Shown here: positions 49,720-58,212 of the stretch, one piece after another | How the letters are laid out: every line of letters starts with the position of its first letter | Numbering within the stretch: position 1 is the first letter of the stretch | Assembly (NCBI RefSeq): GCF_900143065.1 | Contig: NZ_FRCX01000014.1 | Coordinates: forward strand, 107,561-171,560 | Length of the DNA stretch: 64,000 nt | DNA from: Duganella sacchari | GTDB taxonomy: Bacteria > Pseudomonadota > Gammaproteobacteria > Burkholderiales > Burkholderiaceae_D | Reading direction: 5' to 3' | Made by a program: the position numbers and the translations under genes | Notes under the pieces: generated by a model | Seen by the model: only the letters and a program-made list of their open reading frames with translations | Database searches by the model: none | Told to the model about the DNA's origin: nothing

Positions 49720-51452
49720 TCGTCGCCGCCGGCTTTGGTGGTGCTACGGGGCGCACGTGCTGCCGGTGCCGATGCAGCGGCCGGCGCTGTAGGTGCGGCA
49801 GGCGCGGACAATGCGGCAGCCTTGGCGCGTGCCGGCTGGGCTGGCGCCAGGCGCGGCGCGGCCGGGCTGGCCGGCGGCGCGCTGACCGCCGCCGCATAGC
49901 GCGTATCGAGCTTGAACACGCTGACCACATGGGCCTGGCTGGCCGCCTGCTCCTGCAGCGCGGCGGCTGCAGCGGCGGCCTGTTCGACCAGGGCGGCGTT
50001 CTGCTGCGTCACATTGTCCATCTGGCTGATGGCCTGGTTGATCTGCTCGATGCCGGCGATCTGCTCTTCGCTGGCCGAGGCAATGTCCTGCATGATGGTG
50101 GTGACGCGTTGCACGCTGCCGACGATTTCTTCCATCGTGATACCGGCCTGTTCGACCAGCTTGCTGCCGGCATCCACCTTGTCGACCGAATCCACAATCA
50201 GCGCCTTGATCTCCCTGGCCGCGGCCGCGGAACGCTGCGCCAGCGTGCGGACCTCGGAGGCCACCACCGCAAAGCCGCGTCCCTGTTCGCCGGCGCGCGC
50301 CGCCTCCACGGCCGCGTTGAGCGCCAGGATATTGGTCTGGAACGCGATGCCGTCGATGACCGAAATAATCTCGACGATGTTCTGCGACGAGGCGCTGATC
50401 GACTGCATGGTTTCCACCACCTGCGCCACCACCGCGCCGCCCTTGCTGGCCACTTCCGAGGCGGACGCCGCAAGCTGGTTGGCCTGGCGCGCATTGTCGG
50501 CGTTCTGCTTGACGGTGCCGGTCAGCTCTTCCATGGACGATGCGGTTTCCTCGAGCGAGCTGGCCTGCTGCTCGGTGCGCGTCGACAGGTCCTGGTTGCC
50601 GCGTGCGATTTCGCTGGTGGCAGTGGCAATCGTGTCGGTGCCGCGCCGTACTTCGCCCACGATGTTGAGCAGGCTCTGGTTCATATCGCCGAGCGCCTGC
50701 AGCATCTGGCCGGTCTCGTCTTGCGAGCGCGCCTCGATGTGGCTGCGGAGGTCACCGCTGGCCACGGTGCGTGCGATGCGGACGGCATCGCTGAGCGGGC
50801 CGACGATGCTGCGGCTCAGTATCCATGCCAGCGCGGTGGCCAGCACAATGGTCAGCAGGCCGCCAATGATGATGGTGTTGGCGGTCAGGCTTTGCAGCGA
50901 GGCGGCGTCGGCGGCGCGCTTGCCCAGCAGCGCCGCTTCCGCACCGCTGATCTCGTCGAGCAGCGCGCGCATGCTGTCCATGCCGGCGCGGCCGCGGCCT
51001 TCGCGTTCAAAGTTCAGCAGCGGATCGATGCTGGCGCCATCGTTGGCCTTGGCGCGCATGGCCAGCGCCGGTTCGATGGCGCTGGCATACCAGGCCTGCT
51101 GCGCCTGTGCCAGCTTTTGCAGGCGCTCCTGCTGGGTGGGATTGTCGGCGGTCAGCTTGCGCGCCTGCTGCAGGTGGGCCTCAAACGCGCTCTTGCCGGC
51201 GTTGAGCGGCGCCAGCGACGCCTGTTCGCCCGTGAGCGCGTAACCGCGTTCACCGGTTTCCATATTGATCAGACTGGCCAGGATGGACTGGGTTTCCGCC
51301 ATCACTTCGTGCGTATGGTTGTTCCAGCCATTGGCCTGGACCAGGCGCTCGAAGTTGGTATAGGCGCTGCCCAGCAGCACCGCCAGAATCACGACCACCG
51401 CGCCAAAGCCCAGGTAGAGCTTGCGGGTGATGCCAAAGTCGGAGAATCGCAT
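49704..51452 (-). CDS. Methyl-accepting chemotaxis protein with CHASE3 sensor domain
   Basis: 582 residues, ATG with a GGAGG site. Membrane helix 1 (about 11-30) is followed by a CHASE3 four-helix sensor (about 40-185; LASLINMETGERGYALTGEQ is typical), helix 2 (about 192-212), a HAMP domain (SRSIVGPLSDAVRIARTVAS) and the signalling hairpin with NILALNAAVEAARAGEQGRG. The C-terminal ~70 residues are an Ala/Pro linker ending GGDEWEEF, a CheR-tether-like tail shared with the partial receptor at the window start. It is followed on the same strand by the esterase gene and preceded by the Ig-like lipoprotein gene. Confidence 0.96.
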   Translation of the reverse strand: MRFSDFGITRKLYLGFGAVVVILAVLLGSAYTNFERLVQANGWNNHTHEVMAETQSILASLINMETGERGYALTGEQASLAPLNAGKSAFEAHLQQARKLTADNPTQQERLQKLAQAQQAWYASAIEPALAMRAKANDGASIDPLLNFEREGRGRAGMDSMRALLDEISGAEAALLGKRAADAASLQSLTANTIIIGGLLTIVLATALAWILSRSIVGPLSDAVRIARTVASGDLRSHIEARSQDETGQMLQALGDMNQSLLNIVGEVRRGTDTIATATSEIARGNQDLSTRTEQQASSLEETASSMEELTGTVKQNADNARQANQLAASASEVASKGGAVVAQVVETMQSISASSQNIVEIISVIDGIAFQTNILALNAAVEAARAGEQGRGFAVVASEVRTLAQRSAAAAREIKALIVDSVDKVDAGSKLVEQAGITMEEIVGSVQRVTTIMQDIASASEEQIAGIEQINQAISQMDNVTQQNAALVEQAAAAAAALQEQAASQAHVVSVFKLDTRYAAAVSAPPASPAAPRLAPAQPARAKAAALSAPAAPTAPAAASAPAARAPRSTTKAGGDEWEEF

Positions 51453-51473
51453 GGTGATACCTCCAGTGAATCG

Positions 51474-53414
51474 TTAATCCGTCACGGGGAAGCTCGCTTG
51501 GGTGACGGTGCCGTTAGGCGTGGTGATGGTGATATTCAGTACACCGCTGGTGTTGATGTTGCCGCAGGTGAGTGCGGTGGTTTGCGAGGCATCGCTGATC
51601 ATGGCCACGGTGTAGACCCAGTTGCTGGAATCGGCGCCGTTGCCGTTGGCCACCACCACGTTGGACGGGCTTTGCAGCAGGCCATTGGAGGCGGTGAACG
51701 CAATGCGTGTCCCGGCCGGCAGCGGATTGCCGGGACGATCGGCCTGCCACAGCGCATCGCCAGCATGCTGCGCTCTGCGGTTGGTGGCAAACACGGTCGG
51801 GTTGTTGTCACGGATGGCGAAGTAGAAGGAATGCGTGTTGTTGGTGAAGGCGGTACCGTCGGTGCAATGGTCGAGCGCCAGCGTGTTGCTGCCGCTGCCG
51901 CCGCCATTGAGCAGCGTGATGGCGGGCGTGCTGTTGGACAGCACCATCACCAGCGACTGCCGCACATGCACGCTGTTGGCCGCGCCGCTGGCGGGGGCGG
52001 TTTGCAGCACGCCATTGTAGCGGCCATCGCCGCTCAGGTCCCAGCTGCCGTTGCCATTGGTGTCGATGTACTGCTCGCCGCTGGCGCGCGTGGTGTTGCC
52101 GGTGACGAAAGCGTCGTCGATGCCGTTGGCATTGGCGTCGGTGACGGCGCGGTCGTTGCGGAACGGTTCGCCGAGGTCGGTGTAGGCTTCGCCGGCGTCG
52201 TAGCGGTTGTTGCCGTTGGCGTCTACAAAGCTCTCTTCGCCGAGCGCGTAGGCCAGTACGGTGACGCGGCCATCGGCCGGGCGCGGATTGCCGGCGCAGA
52301 AGCGCACCGTGCATTCGCCCGGCGTGCCTTTCTGCGTGATGACGGTGCCGTCGGTCAGCGTGGTTTGCGTGAGGCCGGTCAGGCAGGAGGCGTCTATGCT
52401 GCCGCCTTCGGCCGTGAAGCTGACTGCGGTGCCGTCGGGCACCGGATTGTGGAAGTGGTCCGCCAGGCGCGCAGTGATGTTGGTGCCGGTGGGGGCGGTG
52501 CAGCCGTTGAACTGGCCGCCTTCCACATTCAGGATGGCGGCGCTCAGCGAGAAGCTGTTCTGTTCAGCCACGCCAGTGGAGACCACCAGCTGGTCGGACA
52601 CGGTGCTGATGGTGCTGCCGCTCAGTGTCGCCGTCACGCGCACCGGCGTGTTGATGGTGCCGGAAGCGATGCTGGTGGTGACCAGGCCGGCCGGGCTGCT
52701 GACCGCGCTGGCCGGGGTCAGCGTCAGGCCGCCGACCGTGGTGTTGAGCGCGAAGTTGACCTGCTGGCCGCCCACCACATTGCTGCTGGTGTCCATGACC
52801 TTGAAGGTGACGGTCGCGGTTTCCTGGCGTCCGGCGCCGCCCGTGCCCTTGAGTGCGATGTTCTGCGGCAGCGCCGAGACGAACACCAGCTGGCTGGCGC
52901 TGGCGGCCGGCGCCGCGCTGATGCTGTAGTTGGCGCTGACCGTGAGCGGCGTCGACGCCACGCTGGCGCTGGCGGTGACCACATAGCCGCCGGCCGCGCT
53001 GGCGGCGCCGGGGCTGAGCTTGATGGTGGCCTTGCCGCTGCCGTCGGTGACGGTGGCGCCGCCGGCCGAGGAGAACACGGCGTTCTTGTCGGTGCTGGTG
53101 AAGGTGACGGTGGTATTGGGCACGGCGGCCGCGTTGGCGTCCTGGAGCACGGCCGTCAGCGTGGCGCTGCCGCCCGGCGCCAGCGTGGTGAGCGTAGCGC
53201 CGCTGGCGTCCAGCGCGGTCATGGTCAGCGTCGGCTTGCCGGCCGGCGTGGTGGGATTGCTGGTGCCGCAGCCCGGCAGCTTGGGGTCGCGGTTGGGATC
53301 GATGACGCTGCAGCCGCCGTTGCTGCCGCCACCGCCGCCGCAGGCGGCCAGCAGCAGCGTGTACATCAGGGCCAGCAGATAACGTGGGAGGCAGTCGATC
53401 CAGCGCAAAGTCAT
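51474..53414 (-). CDS. Ig-like repeat lipoprotein with calcium-binding-like loops, next to the Tad locus
   Basis: 646 residues, ATG with an AGGAG site. The signal ends in the lipobox LLAAC followed by GGGGGSNGGC, so the protein is a lipoprotein. Three to four bacterial Ig-like (invasin/Big_1-type) domains follow, e.g. LTAVLQDANAAAVPNTTVTF, TFKVMDTSSNVVGGQQVNFA and ARLADHFHNPVPDGTAVSFT. A middle region has repeated Asp/Asn loops (DANGNNRYDAGE, DANANGIDDAF, DTNGNGSWDLSGDG) that look like EF-hand or dockerin-type calcium sites. It lies 34 bases after tadC on the same strand and is probably part of the pilus transcript. A surface adhesin or pilus-associated anchoring role is inferred only from context. 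Confidence 0.85.
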   Translation of the reverse strand: MTLRWIDCLPRYLLALMYTLLLAACGGGGGSNGGCSVIDPNRDPKLPGCGTSNPTTPAGKPTLTMTALDASGATLTTLAPGGSATLTAVLQDANAAAVPNTTVTFTSTDKNAVFSSAGGATVTDGSGKATIKLSPGAASAAGGYVVTASASVASTPLTVSANYSISAAPAASASQLVFVSALPQNIALKGTGGAGRQETATVTFKVMDTSSNVVGGQQVNFALNTTVGGLTLTPASAVSSPAGLVTTSIASGTINTPVRVTATLSGSTISTVSDQLVVSTGVAEQNSFSLSAAILNVEGGQFNGCTAPTGTNITARLADHFHNPVPDGTAVSFTAEGGSIDASCLTGLTQTTLTDGTVITQKGTPGECTVRFCAGNPRPADGRVTVLAYALGEESFVDANGNNRYDAGEAYTDLGEPFRNDRAVTDANANGIDDAFVTGNTTRASGEQYIDTNGNGSWDLSGDGRYNGVLQTAPASGAANSVHVRQSLVMVLSNSTPAITLLNGGGSGSNTLALDHCTDGTAFTNNTHSFYFAIRDNNPTVFATNRRAQHAGDALWQADRPGNPLPAGTRIAFTASNGLLQSPSNVVVANGNGADSSNWVYTVAMISDASQTTALTCGNINTSGVLNITITTPNGTVTQASFPVTD

Positions 53415-53448
53415 GGTTACTCCTGATGTGGTCTATCGGGTCTATCGG

Positions 53449-54387
53449 TCAATTGGTGCCGGCCATGGCGGGCAGCAGGTTGCGGTACAGGTTCAGCATC
53501 GCCGGCCCCAGCAGCACCACCAGCAGGCTCGGGAAGATGAAGAAGATCAGCGGGAACAGCAGCTTGAGCGAAATCTTGGCCGCGTGTTCCTCGGCGCGCT
53601 GGCGGCGCTTGGTGCGCAGCTGTTCGGACTGCACGCGCAGCGAGTCGGCAATACTGGTGCCGAAGCGGTCGGCCTGGATCAGCATGGTGACCAGCGCATC
53701 GACGTCTTCGACGCCGGTGCGCAGCGCCAGGTTGCGCAAGGCTTTGTCCTTGGCGCTGCCGGCGCGCAGCTCCAGCGTCACCAGCTGCATTTCCTCGGCC
53801 AGCACCACGCTTTTGAGGCCGATCTCGTTGGCCACGCGCGCCAGCGCCGCATCCATTGCCAGGCCCGCTTCCACGCACACGGTCATGAGGTCGAGCGCGT
53901 CGGGGAAGCTTTCAAAGATGTCGCGCTGGCGGGTCTTGACCACGTGGTTGAGCACGACGTTGGGCAGGTAGTAGCCGAGGCCGCCCGCGACCACCATCCA
54001 CAGCATCTTGACGTTGCCGTCGGTGGCCACCGCCTTGCTGCTCAGGTAAAGGAATACGATCAGCGGCAGCAGCACGGCCAGCCCGGTTTTACCGGCAAAG
54101 AACAGCGCCGGCGTGGACGGCGTGCGCCAGCCGGCGTTGATGAAGCGCATGCGCACCGGCGAGTTTTCCCAGCCCTCGGTCGGCAGCGACAGGCGCGCCA
54201 GCGGCGCCGCCAGGTTGACGATGGCGTCGATCCACACGGCGCTCTTGCGCGTGACCTGGCTTTGTTCGCGCAGCGCTTCCAGCCGGTCCTTGACGGGATT
54301 GGCGGTGAACAGGCGCACCGCCAGCACCACGCCGCCAAACACGGCAATGAACACCACGAGCAGGAACATGAGCTGGACGATGGTCAT
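53449..54387 (-). CDS. tadC: Tad pilus inner-membrane platform protein TadC
   Basis: 312 residues. The type II secretion F domain (about 145-290) carries DALDLMTVCVEAGLAMDAAL, EMQLVTLELRAGSAKDKALR and ALVTMLIQADRFGTSIADSL. Membrane helices occur at about residues 5-25, 110-150 and the C-terminus (LLFPLIFFIFPSLLVVLLGP). With TadB it forms the platform on which the TadA motor acts. ATG with GAGAGG, nine bases after tadB. Confidence 0.94.
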   Translation of the reverse strand: MTIVQLMFLLVVFIAVFGGVVLAVRLFTANPVKDRLEALREQSQVTRKSAVWIDAIVNLAAPLARLSLPTEGWENSPVRMRFINAGWRTPSTPALFFAGKTGLAVLLPLIVFLYLSSKAVATDGNVKMLWMVVAGGLGYYLPNVVLNHVVKTRQRDIFESFPDALDLMTVCVEAGLAMDAALARVANEIGLKSVVLAEEMQLVTLELRAGSAKDKALRNLALRTGVEDVDALVTMLIQADRFGTSIADSLRVQSEQLRTKRRQRAEEHAAKISLKLLFPLIFFIFPSLLVVLLGPAMLNLYRNLLPAMAGTN

Positions 54388-54396
54388 GGCCGCCTC

Positions 54397-55371
54397 TCAG
54401 ATCCGGATGGTGGTGATCTTGCGGATCGCCAGCATGCCAATCACCATCAGCGTGGCGGCCACGCCCAGCATCTTGCGCCCGCCTGGATCGGTGAACAGCA
54501 CTTCGAGCGAACCGGGATTGACCACCGACACCAGGCCGCCCACTGCAAACGGCATCAGGCCCAGCACCCAGGCCGACATGCGGCCTTCGGCCGACATCAC
54601 CTTCACCTGGCCCAGCAGCTTGAGGCGGTCGCGGATGATGGCGCTGATCGAGGCCAGCAGGTCGGTCAGGTTGCCGCCCGTCTCGCGCTGGATCAGCACG
54701 GCGATGACGAAGTAGCGCAGGTCGGTGCTGGGCACGCGCAGCGCCAGGTTCATGAGCGCGTCCGGCATCGACACGCCGAAGTTCACCTCATCAAACACGA
54801 TGCGGAATTCGGCGCCCAGCGGGTCCGGGATTTCCTCGCCCACCATCTTGAGCGCGGTGGGGAAGGCGTGGCCGGCGCGCATCGCGCGGCCCATCATGTC
54901 AAGCGCGTCGGGCAGCAGCGATTCTATCCGCAGGATGCGCTTGCGCTTGGCGCGCATGGCTTCCAGCACCGGCAGCGCAGCCACCACGCCGCCCAGCGCC
55001 AGCATGCCGAACCACGGCAACCGCAGCGAGACGGCCAGGATAAAGCCGACCAGGAAGCAGCCGGTCATGAGCGCGCTGAGCTGGGCGGTGCTCATGCTGC
55101 GGCCGGTTTGCAGCAGCAGCCGGTCCAGCTTCTGGATGCCGGGGATGCGTGTCAGCAGCTGCTGGACGCCGGGATCGTGCGACAGCGTGCGCTCCTTGGT
55201 GATGGAGACCGCCAGTTCGCTGCCGCTGTCACCGATCGCATTGCGCAGGCGGCGCGCGATGCGTTCCGCCTCCGGGCCGCGCGTGCTGTTCCAGCCGACG
55301 TAAGCGCCCCACACCAGCAGCGCCACGGCGGCAAAGATCAGGATGATGAACAGCAGCAGCCGCAGGTCCAT
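54397..55371 (-). CDS. tadB: Tad pilus inner-membrane platform protein TadB
   Basis: 324 residues from the ATG at 55371; a TTG two codons earlier overlaps the tadA stop. The F domain contains LLPDALDMMGRAMRAGHAFP, FRIVFDEVNFGVSMPDALMN and LIQRETGGNLTDLLASISAI. Membrane segments lie at about 5-24, 98-133, 265-290 and 300-318. It partners with TadC. Translation is likely coupled to tadA. Confidence 0.94.
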   Translation of the reverse strand: MDLRLLLFIILIFAAVALLVWGAYVGWNSTRGPEAERIARRLRNAIGDSGSELAVSITKERTLSHDPGVQQLLTRIPGIQKLDRLLLQTGRSMSTAQLSALMTGCFLVGFILAVSLRLPWFGMLALGGVVAALPVLEAMRAKRKRILRIESLLPDALDMMGRAMRAGHAFPTALKMVGEEIPDPLGAEFRIVFDEVNFGVSMPDALMNLALRVPSTDLRYFVIAVLIQRETGGNLTDLLASISAIIRDRLKLLGQVKVMSAEGRMSAWVLGLMPFAVGGLVSVVNPGSLEVLFTDPGGRKMLGVAATLMVIGMLAIRKITTIRI

Positions 55372-55373
55372 GG

Positions 55374-56729
55374 TCAATACCCCGACGGATCGAACGCGGT
55401 GGAGGCGATGTTGACGCCGAAGTTGCGCAGCCGTTCGATGAAGCGCGGGCGGATGCCGGTGGCCGTGTGGTGGCCCAGCACCTTGCCGTCGTCGGCCAGG
55501 CCGGTCTGCTTGAAGGCGAAGATTTCCTGCATGGTGATGATTTCGCCCTCCATGCCCGTCACTTCCTGGATCGACATGACCTTGCGCTTGCCGTCGGTGA
55601 GGCGCGAGACCTGGATCACCACGCCGACCGCAGAGCTGATCTGCTGGCGCATGGCCTTGGTGGGCAGGTTGGAGGCGGCCATCGACACCATGTTCTCGAG
55701 CCGCGTGAGGCCGTCGCGCGGGGTGTTGGCGTGGATGGTGGCCATCGAGCCTTCGTGGCCGGTGTTCATGGCGCCCAGCATGTCCAGCGCTTCGGCGCCG
55801 CGCACCTCGCCCAGGATGATGCGGTCGGGCCGCATGCGCAGCGCATTGCGCACCAGCGCGCGCTGCGTGACTTCGCCCTTGCCCTCGATGTTGGGCGGGC
55901 GGGTTTCCAGCCGCACCACGTGCGGCTGCTGCAGCTGCAGCTCGGCCGCGTCTTCGATCGTGACAATCCGTTCGTTCTGGCTGATGAAGCCGGAGATCAC
56001 ATTGAGCATGGTGGTCTTGCCGGAACCGGTGCCGCCCGAGATCACGATGTTGACCTTGGCCTTGCCCAGGCCTTGCAGCACTTCGGCCATGTCGGCCGTC
56101 ATGCTGCCGTAGGCCACCAGGTCGGCCAGGCGCAGCGGGTCGGCGGAAAAGCGGCGGATCGACATGATCGGGCCATCGATCGCCAGCGGCGGGATGATGG
56201 CGTTGACGCGCGAGCCGTCCGGCAGGCGCGCGTCCACCATGGGGCTCGATTCGTCGATGCGGCGGCCCACGCGCGAGACGATCTTGTCGATAATCTTCAT
56301 CAGGTGGGCGTCGTCGCTGAAGGTGACGTCGGTGAGTTCCAGCTTGCCGCGCCGCTCGACATAGATCTGGCGGTAGGTGTTGACCAGGATGTCGGACACG
56401 GTGGGGTCTTCCAGCAGTGGCTCGAGCGGGCCGAAGCCCAGCATCTCGTTCTGGATGTCGCGCGTCAGGTTTTTGCGCTCGGCATCGTTGATGACCACCG
56501 CGTCTTCTTCCAGCAGTTTCTCGACCAGGTTGCGCAGCTCGGAGCGGATCTGGTCCTGGGTCAGCCGTTGCAGGCTTTCCAGGTCCACGCGGTCGAGCAG
56601 CGCCGCATGCAGGCGCTGCTTGAGCTTCTGGTAGGCGCGGTTGTCGATGCCGCCCTGCACGCGCTGGCCGGAACCGCGGATGTCGGTATTTTCCAGCCGT
56701 TCGCGCAGGGAGACAGGTGTGGTGCTCAT
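55374..56729 (-). CDS. tadA: Tad pilus assembly ATPase TadA (CpaF)
   Basis: 451 residues of the secretion-ATPase VirB11/CpaF family. Motifs: Walker A SGGTGSGKTTMLNV, Asp box ERIVTIEDAAELQLQQPHVV, Walker B RPDRIILGEVRGAEALDML and His box NTGHEGSMATIHANTPRDGL. The N-terminal helical domain (about 25-130) is typical of CpaF. It is a cytoplasmic hexameric motor for Flp pilus assembly. ATG with GGA placed nine bases upstream, 20 bases after tadZ. Confidence 0.97.
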   Translation of the reverse strand: MSTTPVSLRERLENTDIRGSGQRVQGGIDNRAYQKLKQRLHAALLDRVDLESLQRLTQDQIRSELRNLVEKLLEEDAVVINDAERKNLTRDIQNEMLGFGPLEPLLEDPTVSDILVNTYRQIYVERRGKLELTDVTFSDDAHLMKIIDKIVSRVGRRIDESSPMVDARLPDGSRVNAIIPPLAIDGPIMSIRRFSADPLRLADLVAYGSMTADMAEVLQGLGKAKVNIVISGGTGSGKTTMLNVISGFISQNERIVTIEDAAELQLQQPHVVRLETRPPNIEGKGEVTQRALVRNALRMRPDRIILGEVRGAEALDMLGAMNTGHEGSMATIHANTPRDGLTRLENMVSMAASNLPTKAMRQQISSAVGVVIQVSRLTDGKRKVMSIQEVTGMEGEIITMQEIFAFKQTGLADDGKVLGHHTATGIRPRFIERLRNFGVNIASTAFDPSGY

Positions 56730-56748
56730 GATGCGTTCCTTTGCTTAC

Positions 56749-57918
56749 TCATTTACGCAGGCCCAGCTTGCCCAGCCAGCCGCCGCCTTGCTGGGGCGGC
56801 GCCGCTTCGCCGCTGAGCTTGCGCGCGAGTTCGGCCAGCGACTGGCTCAGCGGCGCGTTGGGCGACAGCTGCAGCACCGGCACGCCCTGGTTGACCGAAG
56901 CGGCGGCGGCGTCGTAGTTGTTGGGCATGGTGAAGGAAATCTCGGCGTCAAACGCGCTCTCCAGGTCTTTCAGGCGGATCTCGCTGTTCTTGTCGTGGCG
57001 GTTGACGATGAGCTGGATCTTCTCCTTGCCGTATTCCAGCGAGCGGAACACATTGAGCAGGCGCTTGCTGTCGCGGATGTAGGGCAGCGTGGTTTGCAGG
57101 ATGGGGAAGATCATGTCGGCATGGTCGAGCGCGCGGATGCTGACCGCGTCCAGGCTGCGGCCGACGTCGAGCAGCACGAAGTCGTACTGGCGGCGGGCCA
57201 GCTTGAGGATGGCGTCAATGTGGTCGGGCTTGACGTCGTTGGCGTGCGCCGGGTCGGACGGCGCCGCCAGCACGCCATAGTTGGACGTGATGCTGAGCAT
57301 GGACGACGTCAGGAACGACGGGTCGAGCCGGTGGATTTGCTGCGCCACATCGCTGAGCGTGGCCAGCGGCTTGTGGTCGGAGACGAACAGCGAGGCGTCG
57401 CCGAATTGCAGGTTCATGTCGATGAGCGCGACCTTCTGCTTGCCGCTGGCGGCCAGCGCGTAGCCGAGGTTGGTGGCCAGGAAGGTGGCGCCGCTGCCGC
57501 CCTTGCACGAGATGAAGGCCAGCACCTTGCCCTGCGTCTGGCCGCGCCGCTCGAGTTTTTCGGCGATGCGTTCCATGGCCGGGTACAGCGCCGAACTGGT
57601 GACGGGCGAGGGCAGCACTTCGCGCACGCCGGCGCGCATGGCTTGCAGCAGGAATTGCGGGTCCTGGTCCGGCGTCAGCACCACGCAGGCGATGTTGGGA
57701 TGCTGGGCCGAGAAGCGTTCCAGCTGTTCCATGTCGTCCTCGCCGGCTTGCGGGCGGTCGACGATGAGCACGTCGGGCAACTGCTCGTCGTTCAGCGCGG
57801 CGGTGCGGCCGACCGCGCCGGCCAGCTGGTCGATTTCATCGGACGCCGAGCGCGCGCGCAGCAGGCGCATGAGCTCGGCCAGGTGGCGTTCATCGCGGGA
57901 TATGACGGTGATCTTCAA
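56749..57918 (-). CDS. tadZ: Tad pilus localisation protein TadZ (CpaE), receiver-like + MinD-like ATPase
   Basis: 389 residues from a TTG at 57918 with AAGGAG eight bases upstream. This start also clears the upstream lipoprotein gene, whereas longer versions would overlap it by over 100 bases. An atypical receiver domain (about 1-120: LKITVISRDERHLAELMRLL, then DVLIVDRPQAG) precedes a MinD/ParA-like domain with the deviant Walker A FISCKGGSGATFLATNLG, VALIDMNLQFGDASLFVSDH and YDFVLLDVGRSLDAVSIRAL. TadZ/CpaE proteins position the pilus machine at a cell pole. The Walker motif has Ala where Lys/Thr is usual (GGSGAT), as in other CpaE proteins. Confidence 0.94.
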   Translation of the reverse strand: MKITVISRDERHLAELMRLLRARSASDEIDQLAGAVGRTAALNDEQLPDVLIVDRPQAGEDDMEQLERFSAQHPNIACVVLTPDQDPQFLLQAMRAGVREVLPSPVTSSALYPAMERIAEKLERRGQTQGKVLAFISCKGGSGATFLATNLGYALAASGKQKVALIDMNLQFGDASLFVSDHKPLATLSDVAQQIHRLDPSFLTSSMLSITSNYGVLAAPSDPAHANDVKPDHIDAILKLARRQYDFVLLDVGRSLDAVSIRALDHADMIFPILQTTLPYIRDSKRLLNVFRSLEYGKEKIQLIVNRHDKNSEIRLKDLESAFDAEISFTMPNNYDAAAASVNQGVPVLQLSPNAPLSQSLAELARKLSGEAAPPQQGGGWLGKLGLRK

Positions 57919-57943
57919 GTGAGGCGCTCCTTGCGTTGCTGCT

Positions 57944-58204
57944 TCAGCGCTTGCTGCCGACGCCGATGGTAAAGCCGTTGCCCTGGTCTTCCCGGTTGAT
58001 GAAAGACTGCTGGTAGTTCTGGTAGGCCGCCGCTGCCGCCGGCGCATCGAGGCCGTTGACGGGGCGGCGGTCCTGGCCTGCCTGCGGGTTGATCGTCTGC
58101 TGTGCGCGCATCAGCCGCAGGCTGTCGCCGAACTGGCGGTCCAGACGCGGCGAGGTGCCGCAGGCGGTCAGCAGCATGGCGAGCAGGAGTAGGGGATATC
58201 GCAT
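57944..58204 (-). CDS. Small Tad-locus lipoprotein
   Basis: 86 residues. The signal MRYPLLLLAMLLTAC ends in a lipobox (LTAC). The mature part is short, polar and helical: SLRLMRAQQTINPQAGQDRR, then PVNGLDAPAAAAAYQNYQQS. It sits between the secretin and tadZ genes where larger Tad loci have CpaD/RcpB, and may act as the secretin pilotin or stabiliser. Function inferred from position only. Confidence 0.85.
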   Translation of the reverse strand: MRYPLLLLAMLLTACGTSPRLDRQFGDSLRLMRAQQTINPQAGQDRRPVNGLDAPAAAAAYQNYQQSFINREDQGNGFTIGVGSKR

Positions 58205-58212
58205 GGCGCCTC

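Noticed and set aside
49278..53426. 1382-codon plus-strand frame across the hydrolase, chemoreceptor and Ig-like genes
   Set aside because: Antisense to real genes, Arg/Gly-rich, no recognisable domain; a product of third-position GC.
57919..58047. N-terminal extension of TadZ upstream of the TTG at 57918
   Set aside because: It would overlap the lipoprotein gene by over 100 bases, reads as Arg/Ser/Thr low complexity, and AAGGAG is placed for the TTG.
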